From positions 6,262,001 to 6,326,000 of the forward strand of contig OZ316894.1 in assembly GCA_973895155.1 (NCBI GenBank): a stretch of 64,000 nt of DNA, read 5' to 3'. The position numbers and the translations under genes were made by a program. The notes beneath the pieces are model-generated. The model was given only the letters and a program-made list of their open reading frames with translations. It was not told the DNA's origin and searched no databases. Every line of letters starts with the position of its first letter. The stretch's first letter is position 1. Below are positions 45,236 to 57,733 of the stretch, piece by piece. This DNA is from Marsupella aquatica (lineage: Eukaryota; Marchantiophyta).

Positions 45236-48200
45236 ACTCAAGTGCTGTGCCATGTAAGTCACTCTCGACTCAATTCCTGTAAATCTCTGCTTGCAATTAC
45301 AGACGACAATCGTTTCGGTTTGAGGCTCGGTTCCGAAACGCGATGAATGAAAAATTAATCACTGCTGCAACGATACCCCGTACTAGAACAAGAGTTGTCA
45401 ATCCCGTTCCATTATGAGAACTGTTGCTCGCGCGACGGCTAAGTTCTTGAGCAAGCTCTACACATGAAAGTACATGAACGTAGTTGAAATCTCACTTCGT
45501 TTTTTCTCGGCTGATTTTCTGATATAGCCCGAGAAGAAAGTCCATAGAACGTTCGTACAACTACTAAACTAAACGCATTCGAACGAAGAACGGAACAGTT
45601 AAATCTGGACGGAAAATTAATCTTAGCGATCCATCAATGTGGATCGATCTGGGGATCGATCGATAAGATGAGTCTTATGGTCTCTAAACTTCGCTTCAAT
45701 CAACGCCTGCAGGCCTGCATGGTTGTTTCATGCGGACTCTACCTGGAGATAATGAATTAGCATGGTACGTTTGAATTTCGATGCGAACTAATCTGATTTG
45801 TTTACAGTTTAGTAGCTGTACGAACGTTCTTCTCTATTACAATATGGAACACTAAACATTACCATCCATGATCTTGGGTGCGGTCCCATTTCTCTTTGCT
45901 CCATCTAGCATTCGATGACTGATCACTAACTCGATCGATAACACACTTCGAACGCAGGCACGGGATGAGCATCTGACATGGCCGAATCAAGGAGGGGGCA
46001 TTCTGAATCGTCGGGAGGCTCCGAACGAGGACTCCAAGATCAGCAGGACGTCAGTGAAAACCTTGTCATTGAATTGGACGGCTCCCACCCACTATGACGT
46101 ATGTTCCACCCCTTCCATCGACAGCCGAAGGGGAGCAGTGTACTTTTCAAGCTTGGACGGATACCAATATACGGTGGAGAAGGACACTGGTAAAGTGATT
46201 TGGAAGGTGAACCTGACGGAGCTTGCGCCTAATATTCCAGGATTGATCGAGGGAGCCATCGTTATTCCTTATCTAAAGGTGTTAATAAATTCATCGTCTC
46301 CTGACCTCGCTAATCTTCTCTCTAGGTCAACACCCACCATAGCAGGACCCCTGCTGATAGTTGGGATATACAATCCATGCTATGTGGTGGCTCTGAACAG
46401 ATCAACTGGAGCTCTGGTTTGGTGGACAAAGTTGGACTCATATCCGTTTTGCGTTTTCACTCAATCCGGGACTTACTACGAAGGGTGAGTGCCAAGGTTT
46501 TGGGTTTACTTTCACCTCCACGTTGTCCGACTGCAGGATCGACTCCACAATCGATCGATCATGCGTTCTTGATTCATCTCTTGTTTTGCTTCGTGTCTCT
46601 TAATTTCTTGCGTAGGTGCACTCGAGATAAGGATCATAAATTATCAGGAAACACAATATCTTGGACACGAGCAGACTTCGCACCGATTGCCGTCAGTGAC
46701 ACTAAAATCAAGTGAATCTGTCAAAGTCAGGGTGTTGATCGAATGCTGCGTTGAATTGTGAAGGGGGTTCTACATTGGCACAAGCTCGGAGGAAGAACAG
46801 GATAGGGACCCAACATTCTGCTGCGTATTCCAAGGTGCGTTCTTCAAGCTCGATGCACAGACAGGCAAGACGCTGTGGAGGACGCCCATGCTTCCCCACA
46901 ACAACAACCAAACGGGGCTGTACGCTGGATCCGCCATTTGGGGGAGCAGCCCCGCGATCGACGTAGAAAGGAGACTAGTATATGTTGCCACAGGCAACAC
47001 GTACAGCGTCCCTCCATCTGTTCAGGCCTGCGAAGACGCTCGCCAAAACGCAACCGGGAATGTGACCTTTCCCGACCCCTGCATCGAGGCAGGCGATCAC
47101 TCGGAGTCCATTGTAGCGATGGACGTCGACACCGGCAGTATCACCTGGGCCACGCATCTGGGCGGATTCGACGTTTGGACTATTGTCTGCGTGCTTTCGC
47201 CGGTCCCGTTGCCCAATTGCCCCACCACTTTGGGGCCTGATTACGATTTTGGAGAAGCTCCATTTCTCCTCACCATCAAGCAAGATCCTGGCAATGGGTC
47301 GTTGCCCAGATCGAGAGACATCGTGGTGGCCGGGCAAAAGAGTGGGATTGTTCATGCCCTTGATCGACAGACTGGAGCTATTGTATGGCAAACCGTACGT
47401 ATCGATGACCTCTGTCTCAACAACCGCACGAATCTACTATATATATCTACCACATAATCAGGATCGAAAGTACTCTCATACTCTCAGGGCCTCCATTCCA
47501 GGGCATTGTGGGGCTATAATGCCCCCCAAATTGAGGGCTGTAGCCCACGCTTTGAGGGGTTATTATTGCCCATGATAATGCATTGGTAATAGCCTGAAAC
47601 TGTTAATGCACTCACTGAAAGGCCTCTCACTAGTATTGTACTGGTTTCTATTCTTTCTCCTTTTCTTTACACTTGAACAGAAACCTAAATTTCATTGAAA
47701 GTTCAGATTTCATTTTCTTTGCCAAGTGACAAGACAGTAGAGAACAGATCCCAAAATGCTGCACCCGGTAGACATGAAAATCTTAGGATGGCTCGCCTCT
47801 GGGGGGAAGGGGGCATTTGGTAGAATTAAGTCCTACGTTCTTTGAGGATTTATTGATTGGAGAGTGGTTTGGTTGCATTGCAGCAAGCAGGGCCCGGGGG
47901 CTTGGGGGGAGGACCATCGTGGGGCATGACTACAGACGGCGAGAGGGTGTTTACGAATATCCTCAACACCAACAGAAGAAATTTCACCTTGGTCCCATCA
48001 TCCAAAGTCATCACTTGGGGAGGCTGGGTGGGCATGAATGCCAGCACAGGGAAAGTTCTCTGGTCCACTGCGAACCCAGAGCCTTTTCCTGTTCACTCGC
48101 CGGTATGCTATCTTGATATTGAACCCAATGATCTCCCTCGTCCCTTTATTGGGCTCTTTGTATTATATATCAAACTGCAAAATAACAAACGTCGCCCAAC

Positions 48201-49929
48201 TGGAAGCTAGGATCCCAGAGACAAAATACCCACATGAATCTTTGTCCCCTTGAGACCTTGTTTCTTGGTTCAGTGCTTGTTATGTTAGGCAATTTTATAT
48301 TAATGAGGAAGAGCAGAAATTCGAAAAGAAAAAGAAGCAGAACCTCTTACGGACTGAATTTGACCCACTTGAAAAAACTTTCTCAAGATAGTCCCATACT
48401 GGGAAGCTTAATTATCTGTGTTTTACCACTTAAGCGGGACAATCAATGTCTAGAGTATCCTTGATTAACCTTATCATAGAATCAGAAATACAATCACAAT
48501 TTTAGCAATTGACATTGTCATTGGAATTGCAAATTGTAGCACATTTTCTTTGAGAATGTTGAAGCAAGTAGAAATGAATGAATATGAAAGGTTTGTAGTT
48601 TAAACAAAGATGTATTATCTATTAGTGTGGCTCCATAAAAATTATTATTATCATAAAATAACGTTACTTGAAGTTTAATCCTATCCAAGGTTATAGCTCC
48701 AAAATGAAATGACTTGGGTCATAATTTGAGATGACAATTGATTCCAAACATTTAGGCTACAGTCCAATTCCAAAGTGTTTTTTGCATTAATCTATCCCAG
48801 CTTTAGAGTTCTATTTGAACAAATACACTAGTCACTACCATTAGTCTTATGTCACAAATAGTGTTTCACTCAATTAGTGTTAGTAAGTCTAAATCAAATG
48901 AAGAGGTGTTTGGACAAGAAAATAACAATAATTGTGGATCATTTGTATCCTTAAATAGTATTTGTGGTTTAAAGATTTATGCATCCATTTTGCCCATTAT
49001 AGAATAGTGGTCTATTAATTTGCTCTGTTCATTTGTTTGATGAACAAAAATCTTGATTAACTCGTCCATTTTGCAATGGGGATTAACAATATTTTGTTTT
49101 TCCATAACCCTGAAATTTAACTTCCTATCACAAATGATGCTTTGCAGACACAGTGAATTAATCTTATCTAAACACTTTAATTACTAGTAGCCACATTCTA
49201 TTTAATGTGCATGTGAGTAGTGTCCCTCCAAAATTAACATTGGTATGGCTAAATCTTGAGACATCCAAGTTTTGATCACTCACCCAAATAGAAGTGAAGA
49301 GTGTAGCTTCCGATGCTTATAACTTGAAGTGACTTCCATACACGCATGGGCACAAATATTTATGTTAGATATAGCTATGATATAAGTAGACGTCAGACAG
49401 GCAGAATGGCTTAAATAAGACGCCAATTATGGCTTATTTCCGGTCTGCCATTTCTGGTCATCATTGGAGTAATTCTGGTACTTATAGTAATTGGTTTGCC
49501 ATATCATGCACATCATGAGAGTGGATACAATCTGGCCCTTGATAGTGAGCCTTGTTGGCCAAATCCTTGCCTCTTTTTGTCTTTTCATGTTTCCTTGTAC
49601 TATAGTAGTGGATTATATCTGTAATTATTCATTCTGACATCAGAAATTGTGACGTGGTTCGAATGCAGCTTGCTCATGTCAACGGCGTCATCTTTGCTGG
49701 TTCGACAGGTAATTCTACTAGCGGCATTCCAAATGGCCAAATAGTAGCATTAGATGCAAAAACAGGTGCAGTTTTGTGGGAGTACAAAACCAACGGAAGC
49801 ACGAGTGCAGGGGTCTCCATAATGGGTGATTGTATTTACCAACCTGTGGGTATCGTTCTGTCCTTGTTTGCACCTAGACGAAGTGCAACCATTCATGGCC
49901 ACTCCACCATATCCTTGTGTGTAGATTGA
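45173..49929 (+). CDS. secreted PQQ-propeller (polyvinylalcohol dehydrogenase-like) protein, five exons
   Basis: Exons 45173-45253, 45958-46484, 46764-47394, 47884-48102 and 49669-49929 join in phase to 572 residues. Exon 1 encodes a signal peptide (MNIAKLLVAGAIVVLFSAFS). The body shows repeated propeller blades: SIDSRRGAVYFSSLDGYQY, VALNRSTGALVWWTKLD, FKLDAQTGKTLWRTP, GSSPAIDVERRLVYVATGN, VAMDVDTGSITWATHL, VHALDRQTGAIVWQT, MNASTGKVLWST and VALDAKTGAVLWEY. The Asp/Asn-x-x-Thr-Gly-x-x-x-Trp signature is that of PQQ-type beta-propellers. Plant members are named after bacterial polyvinylalcohol dehydrogenase; their substrate is unknown, so I claim only an apoplastic redox-type protein. The usual C-terminal ending (TxGTxLYAF-like) is absent, so exon 5 may be mis-terminated or divergent. 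Intron 4 is 1.57 kb and AT-rich. Confidence 0.85.
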
Positions 49930-50578
49930 TAAGCTGATTAGCAACACAAGTTGCCTCTTGTTTAGCTGACAGAGCAAGTCAGTCTAGCTACTCATGAATT
50001 TTCATGCGGAATCACGGAAACGTTGATTGGAGTTAGCCATTTAGGTGCTATTCCTTCGGAGGAAAAGAGGGTCTATTGGTTCAATACTCTTGATCATCTT
50101 TGCCACTACTGTGCCATTTTGCGCCTGTCTGTTAAGCTTGTGACGAGACCTTTGCTACATACCAACTGCACTTTGTGAATTGCTCTGCCCTTTCTCTGAC
50201 GCTATTCAAGAATTATGCTCGATAGAGCAAAACAGAAAACGTTCCTTTGAAGTCCATTCCAAGGCTTTGAAACCTTGCCAAGGTTTTGGGTTTACTTTCA
50301 CATCCACGTGGCATGGGTTGCTTCTTGGTGAACTGCAAACATGACACCAATTACAGTCCCGACCTAGTTTAATTGTATCAGCCAATATGGGAGAGAATTC
50401 CTCAATTTGATTGTATTGTTAAAACTGACCCAATACTAAAGACCTGTGATTAATGTCGAGAGAACTTTATAGGGACTGACTGAGATGTAATGCGAAATCA
50501 ATTGCTCACATGAAAAACCGAGAAATTTGATAAGAATCGATACACGAACACAGGGGACAAGACCGGTAACTTACTATT
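49930..50578. other. convergent 3' spacer between PQQ and nucleotidyltransferase genes
   Basis: Should hold both 3' UTRs. A word of about 33 bp beginning GCCAAGGTTTTGGGTTTACT at about 50277 also occurs, with one mismatch, at 46491 just inside intron 2 of the PQQ gene. This hints that a piece of a second PQQ gene copy once lay here. Confidence 0.45.
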
Positions 50579-53500
50579 TCAAGCCTCTTTTGGCAAACGT
50601 GGATACAGAGTGTTCAACACTATCCGAGAAAAGATATAACGGATAGCCCGTGCATCTCCCCTGGTAACAGCCTCCGGATCAAAAACAACCTTCTTTTCTT
50701 TTTTCTCTAGCTCAACGCTGTCGTTGACAACATCATCATCAAACTCGTTTGTCCCAGAAGCAGCTCTGAACAATCCATAAGCTTTCTGAGAATACGCTTG
50801 TCCTATGGCCACCTGCGACAATTGAAGGAGCAACGATGATGATATCAATAAGGGTAAGTCATGCTGATAGTGCAAGGATGTCAACTCAGCCTACTTGCTG
50901 AGTTGGGATAATAAAATTTAGCAACTATACGGTACTCACTGCTGCCATAGCCCCGGTACTCTTACCAGGCTTTAGAAAATTCAACTATTTTCCAACTGTG
51001 GCGCGCCTGGTAAGAGCACCAGAATTTTTGAAACATAAATAGGGTCTGGCGCGCAACAGTTGGAAAATACCTTCGTTGTAAGAGAGAAGGTAATCAAATT
51101 GTATACAAAGAGGATAAAGAGAGACCCACCGATTCTTCAGGCTCCACTCCCGTGAGTGCTTGCACTACTTGGGCAGTCTCGTCCGAATCCATCATTTTGT
51201 TCAAAAACGATTTTGAGTGCTCTAAGAGAAGCGCAGCCTCCTCCATGGCGGATTCTTCCACTATGGATGCCTCGTCGCCGCCCTCAGCCGTTAAAATATG
51301 CCTTCCAAATTTCAAGTGTATTCGCTCTGCTTTTGCTGCAGCTTTCCGTGTATTACCTAAGTGATCCATAGTGAGAGCAGCAGTGGCAATCACAACAGGA
51401 CTACTATTTCTATCACTGGCGGCCAGATGAAACGCAAGAAGTGCTACCCTGTACAATATCCATTCGACAGCAATCTCTCAGACTTCAGCTCGAGTATCCA
51501 AACTAATTAATAAAATTTTGCATTGCAATGAGGTCTTATCATGGAGGACTCAATTAAGTATTCGACACAAGAGTTCACCAAACAGACATGGGGTTTCGCC
51601 TAGTTTCTTGTCCCAGGAAAAATGAGCCTGGAAAAGAGGCTCTTGATTCCAATTCGATGCAAGTTAATACTGCGCTGATGTTTGAATATTTTGTTTCACA
51701 GAATGCATACGCAATTGTAAAAAATGCATGAGATTTTCGTCGAAGATGTACAAGAAGGTATCTACATAACACCCCAATCGATTGGTGCTCAAATTCTTCA
51801 ATGATATGTTAAAATGCAAGGTTTACGCACTTACGGAATGAACCGCCTAACAAGTAACTCAGTGTAGACCCATTCGATACACTACTGTCAACGTTCATAC
51901 GAAGACTTTACCAAATGCAACTCATCAAAGTGATCTTCATTACTACATTGTTGGTCCGATACCTGGATCCCCACCAACATTTACGTTTCAGTTTGTTATC
52001 GCATTCAATATTACTTCACGCATTTGCAACATCATTCTGTAAAGCAAACAAATGGTCGAGGACAAAGAACTGACCATAAAGAGCCATGGCAAGGTCGATC
52101 AGGTGCAACCACTTTATCAAGAGTCCTCAGCAGATCCTACAAGAAGCGAAAAACTCATGTAAAATTACCACTATTGGCTTCGTAAGACCATTATCGCAAG
52201 CAAAGGAAACCAACCCTCCTTTCTATATTATATACCCAAAGAGCCAAACGACTTTACGCCTGAATGAAAGAGACAATGAAAAGTGCTAAGATTCGTGTAA
52301 CAAAACTGTCGCCAGTCTGCCTACTGAAAAATACTCTAAGGATGCTCGTGAATTTCCGGACATCAGGCTTGTAGAAAATGTGGATGACCTGTCAACATTT
52401 TGATGGGCTGCTTCCTTTCACACAAAAGCAAATAATCTTGAAAGAACAGGGAAGTGGGTCAATAATTTCAAAAGCAAGATAACCAAAGATATCTTCACAA
52501 ACTTACGAGGAGAAGGTTGCTGCCTGGATCTCTTCGTTTGAACTCTTGGCTAATAAAATAACCAGCCTGCAAACGACAAAAATCTTTATTGCTCTTTGTT
52601 GTTGGCATAATACAGTTGACGTCTGCTGTGGACTTGCTGCTGTCGACCCCGTATTATGGACAGATGCAAATGGCTTGGTATACTACAGAACCACAATAAT
52701 GCAAGCGCTTTAGAGCAATTTCCCTTGCCTGGAGAGGAAGCAACAATTCCAGGATACCATATCTCCAAAGCAATCTCAGTGAAGGCTCTGCAGATCCATA
52801 GGAGAAGAACATATTTGCCTCCAGCATCAACCTGCCCTGTAGACACACCAGTCCTGAAATCAGAAGTGGATAAACTGCCATAAAAACTGAAGGCTAGAAA
52901 GCACTTGCAGAACAACCCCGATCTTATGTGATCTTAACCATTACACACGTCAGACAAAGCCAGAATTAGATTTAGGGACTTCAGAACTGATTTAGAAGAA
53001 AGCACACCTTATTCACTTTCAAGAGAGAGAATCTTTGGTCCTTAATGGCTTGGGCAGTACTCTTAGTAAATTTAAAACCTAGACGGGCAGCAATCCTGAT
53101 GGCTCGTAAAATTCTCGCTGCGCATGGACAAGAAGAGAGGCAGATACCTCATTCACCTGAGTAAGACGGTCCACAGAGATTGATAGCAATTATTCTATCA
53201 ACGGAAATATATTCTAGATTACAGTCCCAAAGACAAAAATATAAGAAAATCAACCTTTGCTAGTAAAATTTTTATCTTCTTCAATCAGAGGGGGCGTCAT
53301 CCACAAGTACCATACGACAGATCCAAATGCTCCCTCTTAACGAAATCACTCTCAATCCAAAAGTAGCAGACAGGTCAACTCAAACACTTTCGGCTTACTA
53401 GACTGACCGAGCAAGCAGCACGTTGGAATGAGCAACGTGCAGATCCTGCCATTTAAAAGCAACTAGAATAATACTCGCTTTCGAGAAACCTACCTGAATC

Positions 53501-56500
53501 TTCTGTGAATGATTCATCAGCGGGGATAACTGTTCGCACCTATGAGGCCACCCAGTTTGAATCAGTACTGAGCATCCTTCAGTGTCGCATTATCCATACT
53601 TCAAAGACCACTTTGCTCATCCAAATCCACGTCAAGTACCACAGATATTTCTACAGGAGGCCAATGACAGGAAGTGAAGCGGTGATAACCAAGAGACTTC
53701 GAAGAAATGGCTCTCCAACCAGATACCTTGAATTTTCTCAAGTCTCGAAGCCCCCCAACATAGTCGTATAAAAGGCGCTTAAATGGGTCATACATTAATC
53801 TGCAATATCCAACAGCAGCTCATTCCCAGCTCAGGTTATAGTCAATCTCACAGATTCTAAATAAAATTTTGAGTGTGATAGTGGAGATGGGAGACACGCT
53901 TACCCGTTTATAGTGAAGTCCCGCTTTAAAGAATTCTCCCAGCGAGCAAAATCTCGATCATCCCATCCTTCTGTTCCATCAATGATGGCATCTTTTGGAA
54001 TAAATTCCGCAGACTTATGCCGATCCTTTTTATTTTTTCGAAGATTTGTGCTGAAACTAGAGACCTGCATATTTCAAGAGATTACCAACCACAATAAATA
54101 CAACTCTGAGTTTTCTGGCATATAGAGACCCAGATATATCCCTCGGATGAAGTGGGTTGAAAGTTTTCGTCCTTGTAACTACAAAACTTCGAAAAGTCTC
54201 ATAAAAAATGTCGGTATATATTGCGAGAACCTCAGCAAGGTGAGACTGCTAACAGTCCGGGGGACCGTGTGAGTTTAAAGTGTTCATAATCAAGGAAAAA
54301 GGCAATGGGAACTGGTTTAATTGTGATGAAGAGAATACCTCAATTGTGTCGCCATGAGAGTGCACGTGGCAAATGGGGAATCTCTTCCCCACGATGAATG
54401 ATCGCCCAGGGAAACTTCTCTTCACCTGGTCTCACAAACGCAAATTATATCACACACGGTTTCTTCAACATTCACAAGAAAAAGCCAGGAGAGTCTAGAC
54501 AATAACAATAGAAGTCAGAACAAACACAGTACAGAAGGCATGCTATGAAGTATTCTGTATCACCATAACTAGTTTAAAATGGAAAAATGGCTAAGATTTG
54601 GACCTTGCAAGGAATCTTGAAAAGCTATGAGCTACCTCATCTAACCTAGGAGCATATGTTGAAACTATTCCATAGAAAGGGACAGACACGGTGTATGTCA
54701 GAACTATCAAACTGCACTTGGATGAATGAGAAGCTCTACCTCTCCAGGGTCTGCCGTGGACAAAACATCAAAATCCTTAGGAACCTGCTTCAAGAGCAGA
54801 TCTCGGACACTGCCTCCAACAAGATACGCCTCAAATCCTGTTGTGGTAGGCAAGGTTAGACGAAATTTCCGGCTTGGCCATAGAAAGAAACTAGAAGTAG
54901 TCCAGGCTCCTTAAAGTCATCCTGACAAAAACTCCAACGTTGAACTGCAACATTAACAAGATAAGAATAGTCGCGTGGCCACATCTGTGTATTCAGATAC
55001 TCACGTACCTGCCCTGTGGAGATTGTCAAGAACTCTCCAGGTTGATTGAGGAATGAATTCATCGTGCAATCTATGTTCAGCCTTTCTCAGTACCTTCAGC
55101 TGCACTTGGACTCGCTTCTCGGAATCTACACAGAAAGCGGGTCACAACACCCTGCCCATCGTAATTGCTCTCTATGCAAACCTGCATTCTTTGGATAGAT
55201 GAAACCACTATCTTCAAAGCATCTTCCGACCTTAGCTCTGGATCTTACCAGGAGTACATAACGGAGATACCATTGCTGAGGTCTGACACCAGTGCTTCAG
55301 ATGCTTAGAAAAGGCCAAGTCACTCAAAGAACCATTGAAGCTAGCGTCCTGCACAGCCACATAGTCAAATTACATGAAATTCAGATGGGTAGCCCCTACA
55401 CAAAGCCTTCCTGCGTTGTGGACCAATGCAAGTGGTAGCTCCACCTCTTCCGAATACAAACACCCACGACGGGCTTCAACCAAAGTTCGAAAAATCATAC
55501 AGGAAAACATGAAAGATATTACAAAATATAGCAACTTTCATCCTAAACCCTAAACCCATATGTCTTTTTGATATCACATCAGCAAGAAACAGAGAAAATT
55601 AACAAACAAATTTCTTAGCACATATCACACAGTCATAGTGACTGTACATCGTAAAACTGATAGGAATTGATGTGCACCAACCAGAAGGATGGAGTGAAGA
55701 TGCAAATGATTTTCATGTCCGCATTTCCTTGGGCTGAGAGAAGTTGGATATAAGGTGAGATCGCGTAGCGGACCTCAGCTCTAGAAATTAAACATCTGCC
55801 AAGGCCTTCAGGGTCACTTGCACATCAACCTCAGGATATGCTCCATCAGCGTCATTGCATCACACTAAACCATACAATGGATAATAGTCATGTCTGCTAT
55901 CGGAGTACAATGGATAATAGTCATGTCTGCTATCGGAGTACAATGGATAATAGTCATGTCTGCTATTGGACTACAATGGATAATAGTCATGTCTGCTATT
56001 GGAGTACCCGCTCAGGAGCCCATTTCTTGTAAGCACCTTGCCAGCATGTCCTTTGAATATCCCCAAGGACACGAAAAACTAAGTTTGGTTCCCTGTGCAG
56101 TAATGGCACGGAATGTCGGAATGTCACCTTAGTTGATAGCTCAGGAGGACTAGAACCCTAAACCCACATGCTGGTCAAATATGATGTGCAATCTATTTTT
56201 CTCACATAACAACTGCATTGTTCACACTTAGCAACAGAATTCAGTACCAAAAAATCTCGATTCGAAGGTAAGTCCAACATTTCGAAAGAATCGGACATTT
56301 CAAATCCTAGATTACTGTCTTCCGGCTGTTGCGAAATTGCAGGTACCTGGGAGTGTGGTGATGGCAGGGAGCTTTGGAGGAGGCGCATGGAACGGCGCCA
56401 CTGGGCGCGAGACATCGACAATCGACTACTGGCTTTGCTTTCAAAGCCCGACACCACCTCTAATTTCAGGTCACGATCGGGATTAGCATTCCCGGACTTG

Positions 56501-56514
56501 CATTGGCCTCGCAT
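50579..56514 (-). CDS. PcnB/CCA-type polynucleotide adenylyltransferase family protein, fourteen exons
   Basis: Exons 56514-56347, 55348-55249, 55125-55009, 54837-54740, 54425-54339, 54064-53904, 53799-53727, 53539-53494, 53117-53008, 52836-52729, 52566-52507, 52136-52075, 51448-51130 and 50812-50579 join in phase to 580 residues. The class II nucleotidyltransferase core is complete: GFEAYLVGGSVRDLLLK (GG at 136-137) with catalytic DFD at 150-152, GKRFPICHVH, KRDFTINGLMYDP, YDYVGGLRDL, VRTVIPADESF and ARILRAIRIAARLGF. It continues with LRLLWRYGILELLLPLQ, AGYFISQEFKRRD and VAPDRPCHGSLW. Known relatives add A or CCA to RNA 3' ends; plant members resemble bacterial poly(A) polymerase and many are organellar. 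The first two exons are less conserved and the start is provisional. Intron 10 begins CAG|GCAAGG, a GC-AG intron. Confidence 0.92.
50955..51069. repeat. two interlocked inverted repeats in intron 13 of the nucleotidyltransferase gene
   Basis: Arm A 50955-50970 (GGTACTCTTACCAGGC) pairs with A' 51005-51020 (15 of 16). Arm B 50986-51007 pairs with B' 51048-51069 (21 of 22). The order is A-B-A'-B', so the two stems cannot form at once in a simple hairpin. The B/B' pair alone is a compact 84-bp MITE-like palindrome containing GGCGCGCC. Confidence 0.8.
55872..56005. repeat. 33-bp minisatellite, four copies, in intron 1 of the nucleotidyltransferase gene
   Basis: The unit contains TACAATGGATAATAGTCATG and TCTGCTAT(C/T)GGA. 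The four copies differ at one or two positions; the CG in the first two copies is TG in the last two. The period is a multiple of three, so open frames cross the array, but it lies inside an intron and is not coding. Confidence 0.9.
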
Positions 56515-57733
56515 TGAACGTCACGGCCATCGATGGTAGAGCAGCCATGGGATAGTGCATTCCACAAACGCATTGGAAATTGCGCGGTGACACCACTGTA
56601 CTCACTGTTGCTCCGCTGATTGGCTGCAACCGAATTCACGAACTCCAACAGGACTTCCAAATTACACACCAAAGAGCCAGAGTCGAGAATATGAGCAAAA
56701 GAAGAGCATGAACACACTGTTGCACAAATCATGATGCCCTCACTTCAAATATTATCCATCTACCCAAATAAAAAACTATAATAACAGCACTTTATAGAGA
56801 TCAAAAACTATAATAGAGACCCAAACTTTGCCCCAAATCAAAAATTATAATAAAAGGTCCTGCCACGCACGTATTGTAAAGAAGGCCTCGGTGGTTTTAA
56901 GTCTGTAAGCATGGAAGAGCCTCTTATAGATACACTCACGAAAAGCAAGAGAGCCTCGAGTTGAATGCCGAGTTCGGTCTGTTTCTCGTGTCGCCTTCTT
57001 TTGATGCTTCCAGTAGCAGAGTAGTAGTGTAGCTCTAGTGTAGCTCTGTTCTGCTGCTCTGTTCTGCTCGACGTCCGCTTTCGGTCCAGTACTCACCAGC
57101 GTATATTTTAAGTGCGAATTTTAGCCAAATTCCACCTCCCAAAAAAACTTTCGCCACTTTTGGCTAATATTCGCTACATTTTTCTGACACCATTAGCCAC
57201 TCTTCCACCAAATCATGGCCCCATTAGCCAGAATCTAAGGGTCCTCCTTAAATATAGGGATATCTGACAGTCAACATTTAATTCAGTAAAATCTGACAGA
57301 GAATATTTCTAGAATCTACTCCCTTGGAGAAGTAAACATTGGCCACACTGGCTAAAAAGAAAAAACCTTAAAAAATACACTGGTACTAACTACGGAACAG
57401 TTCAGCACTGTCGTCCAAAGCATCCTCCGGTCATTTCTCTGCTCGTCGTCATCACTACAGTGTCATAGATCTGTCCCTCCGAAAATGATGCTCCCAAAGC
57501 ATCCTCCGGTCATTTCTCTGCTCGTCATCATCACTACAGTGTCATAGATCTGTCCCTCCGAAAATGATGCTCCCATAGACCACAACATTGGTTTTAGAAC
57601 CCCCATGGACCACAATTCAGCAAAATTCGAGTTTAATTGCAATAATTGATGTTCATACATTCAAATGTTTTATTTTAGTTTTGAGGATGTGCTAGAGTAG
57701 TAGGTAAGCTACACGTCCCCTACAAGTGGCCAT
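56515..57733. other. promoter side of the nucleotidyltransferase gene and flanking DNA
   Basis: No further gene. A unit of about 77 bp (CCAAAGCATCCTCCGGTCAT...) is duplicated at about 57414-57565 with one or two differences. AT-rich ATAATA-type runs lie at 56765-56850. Confidence 0.5.

Noticed and set aside
46282-46328. Possible 47-bp intron (GTGTTAA...CTCTCTAG) in PQQ exon 2
   Set aside because: Removing it shifts the frame away from the conserved STPTIAG block; reading through keeps the family motif.
55540-55560. Telomere-like CCCTAAA repeats (also near 461, 16405 and 56152)
   Set aside because: Only two to three units each, scattered, and typical of interstitial telo-box words; no evidence of a chromosome end.
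55838-56132. Repetitive frames over the 33-bp minisatellite
   Set aside because: The repeat period is a multiple of three, which keeps frames open by chance; the stretch is inside an intron.
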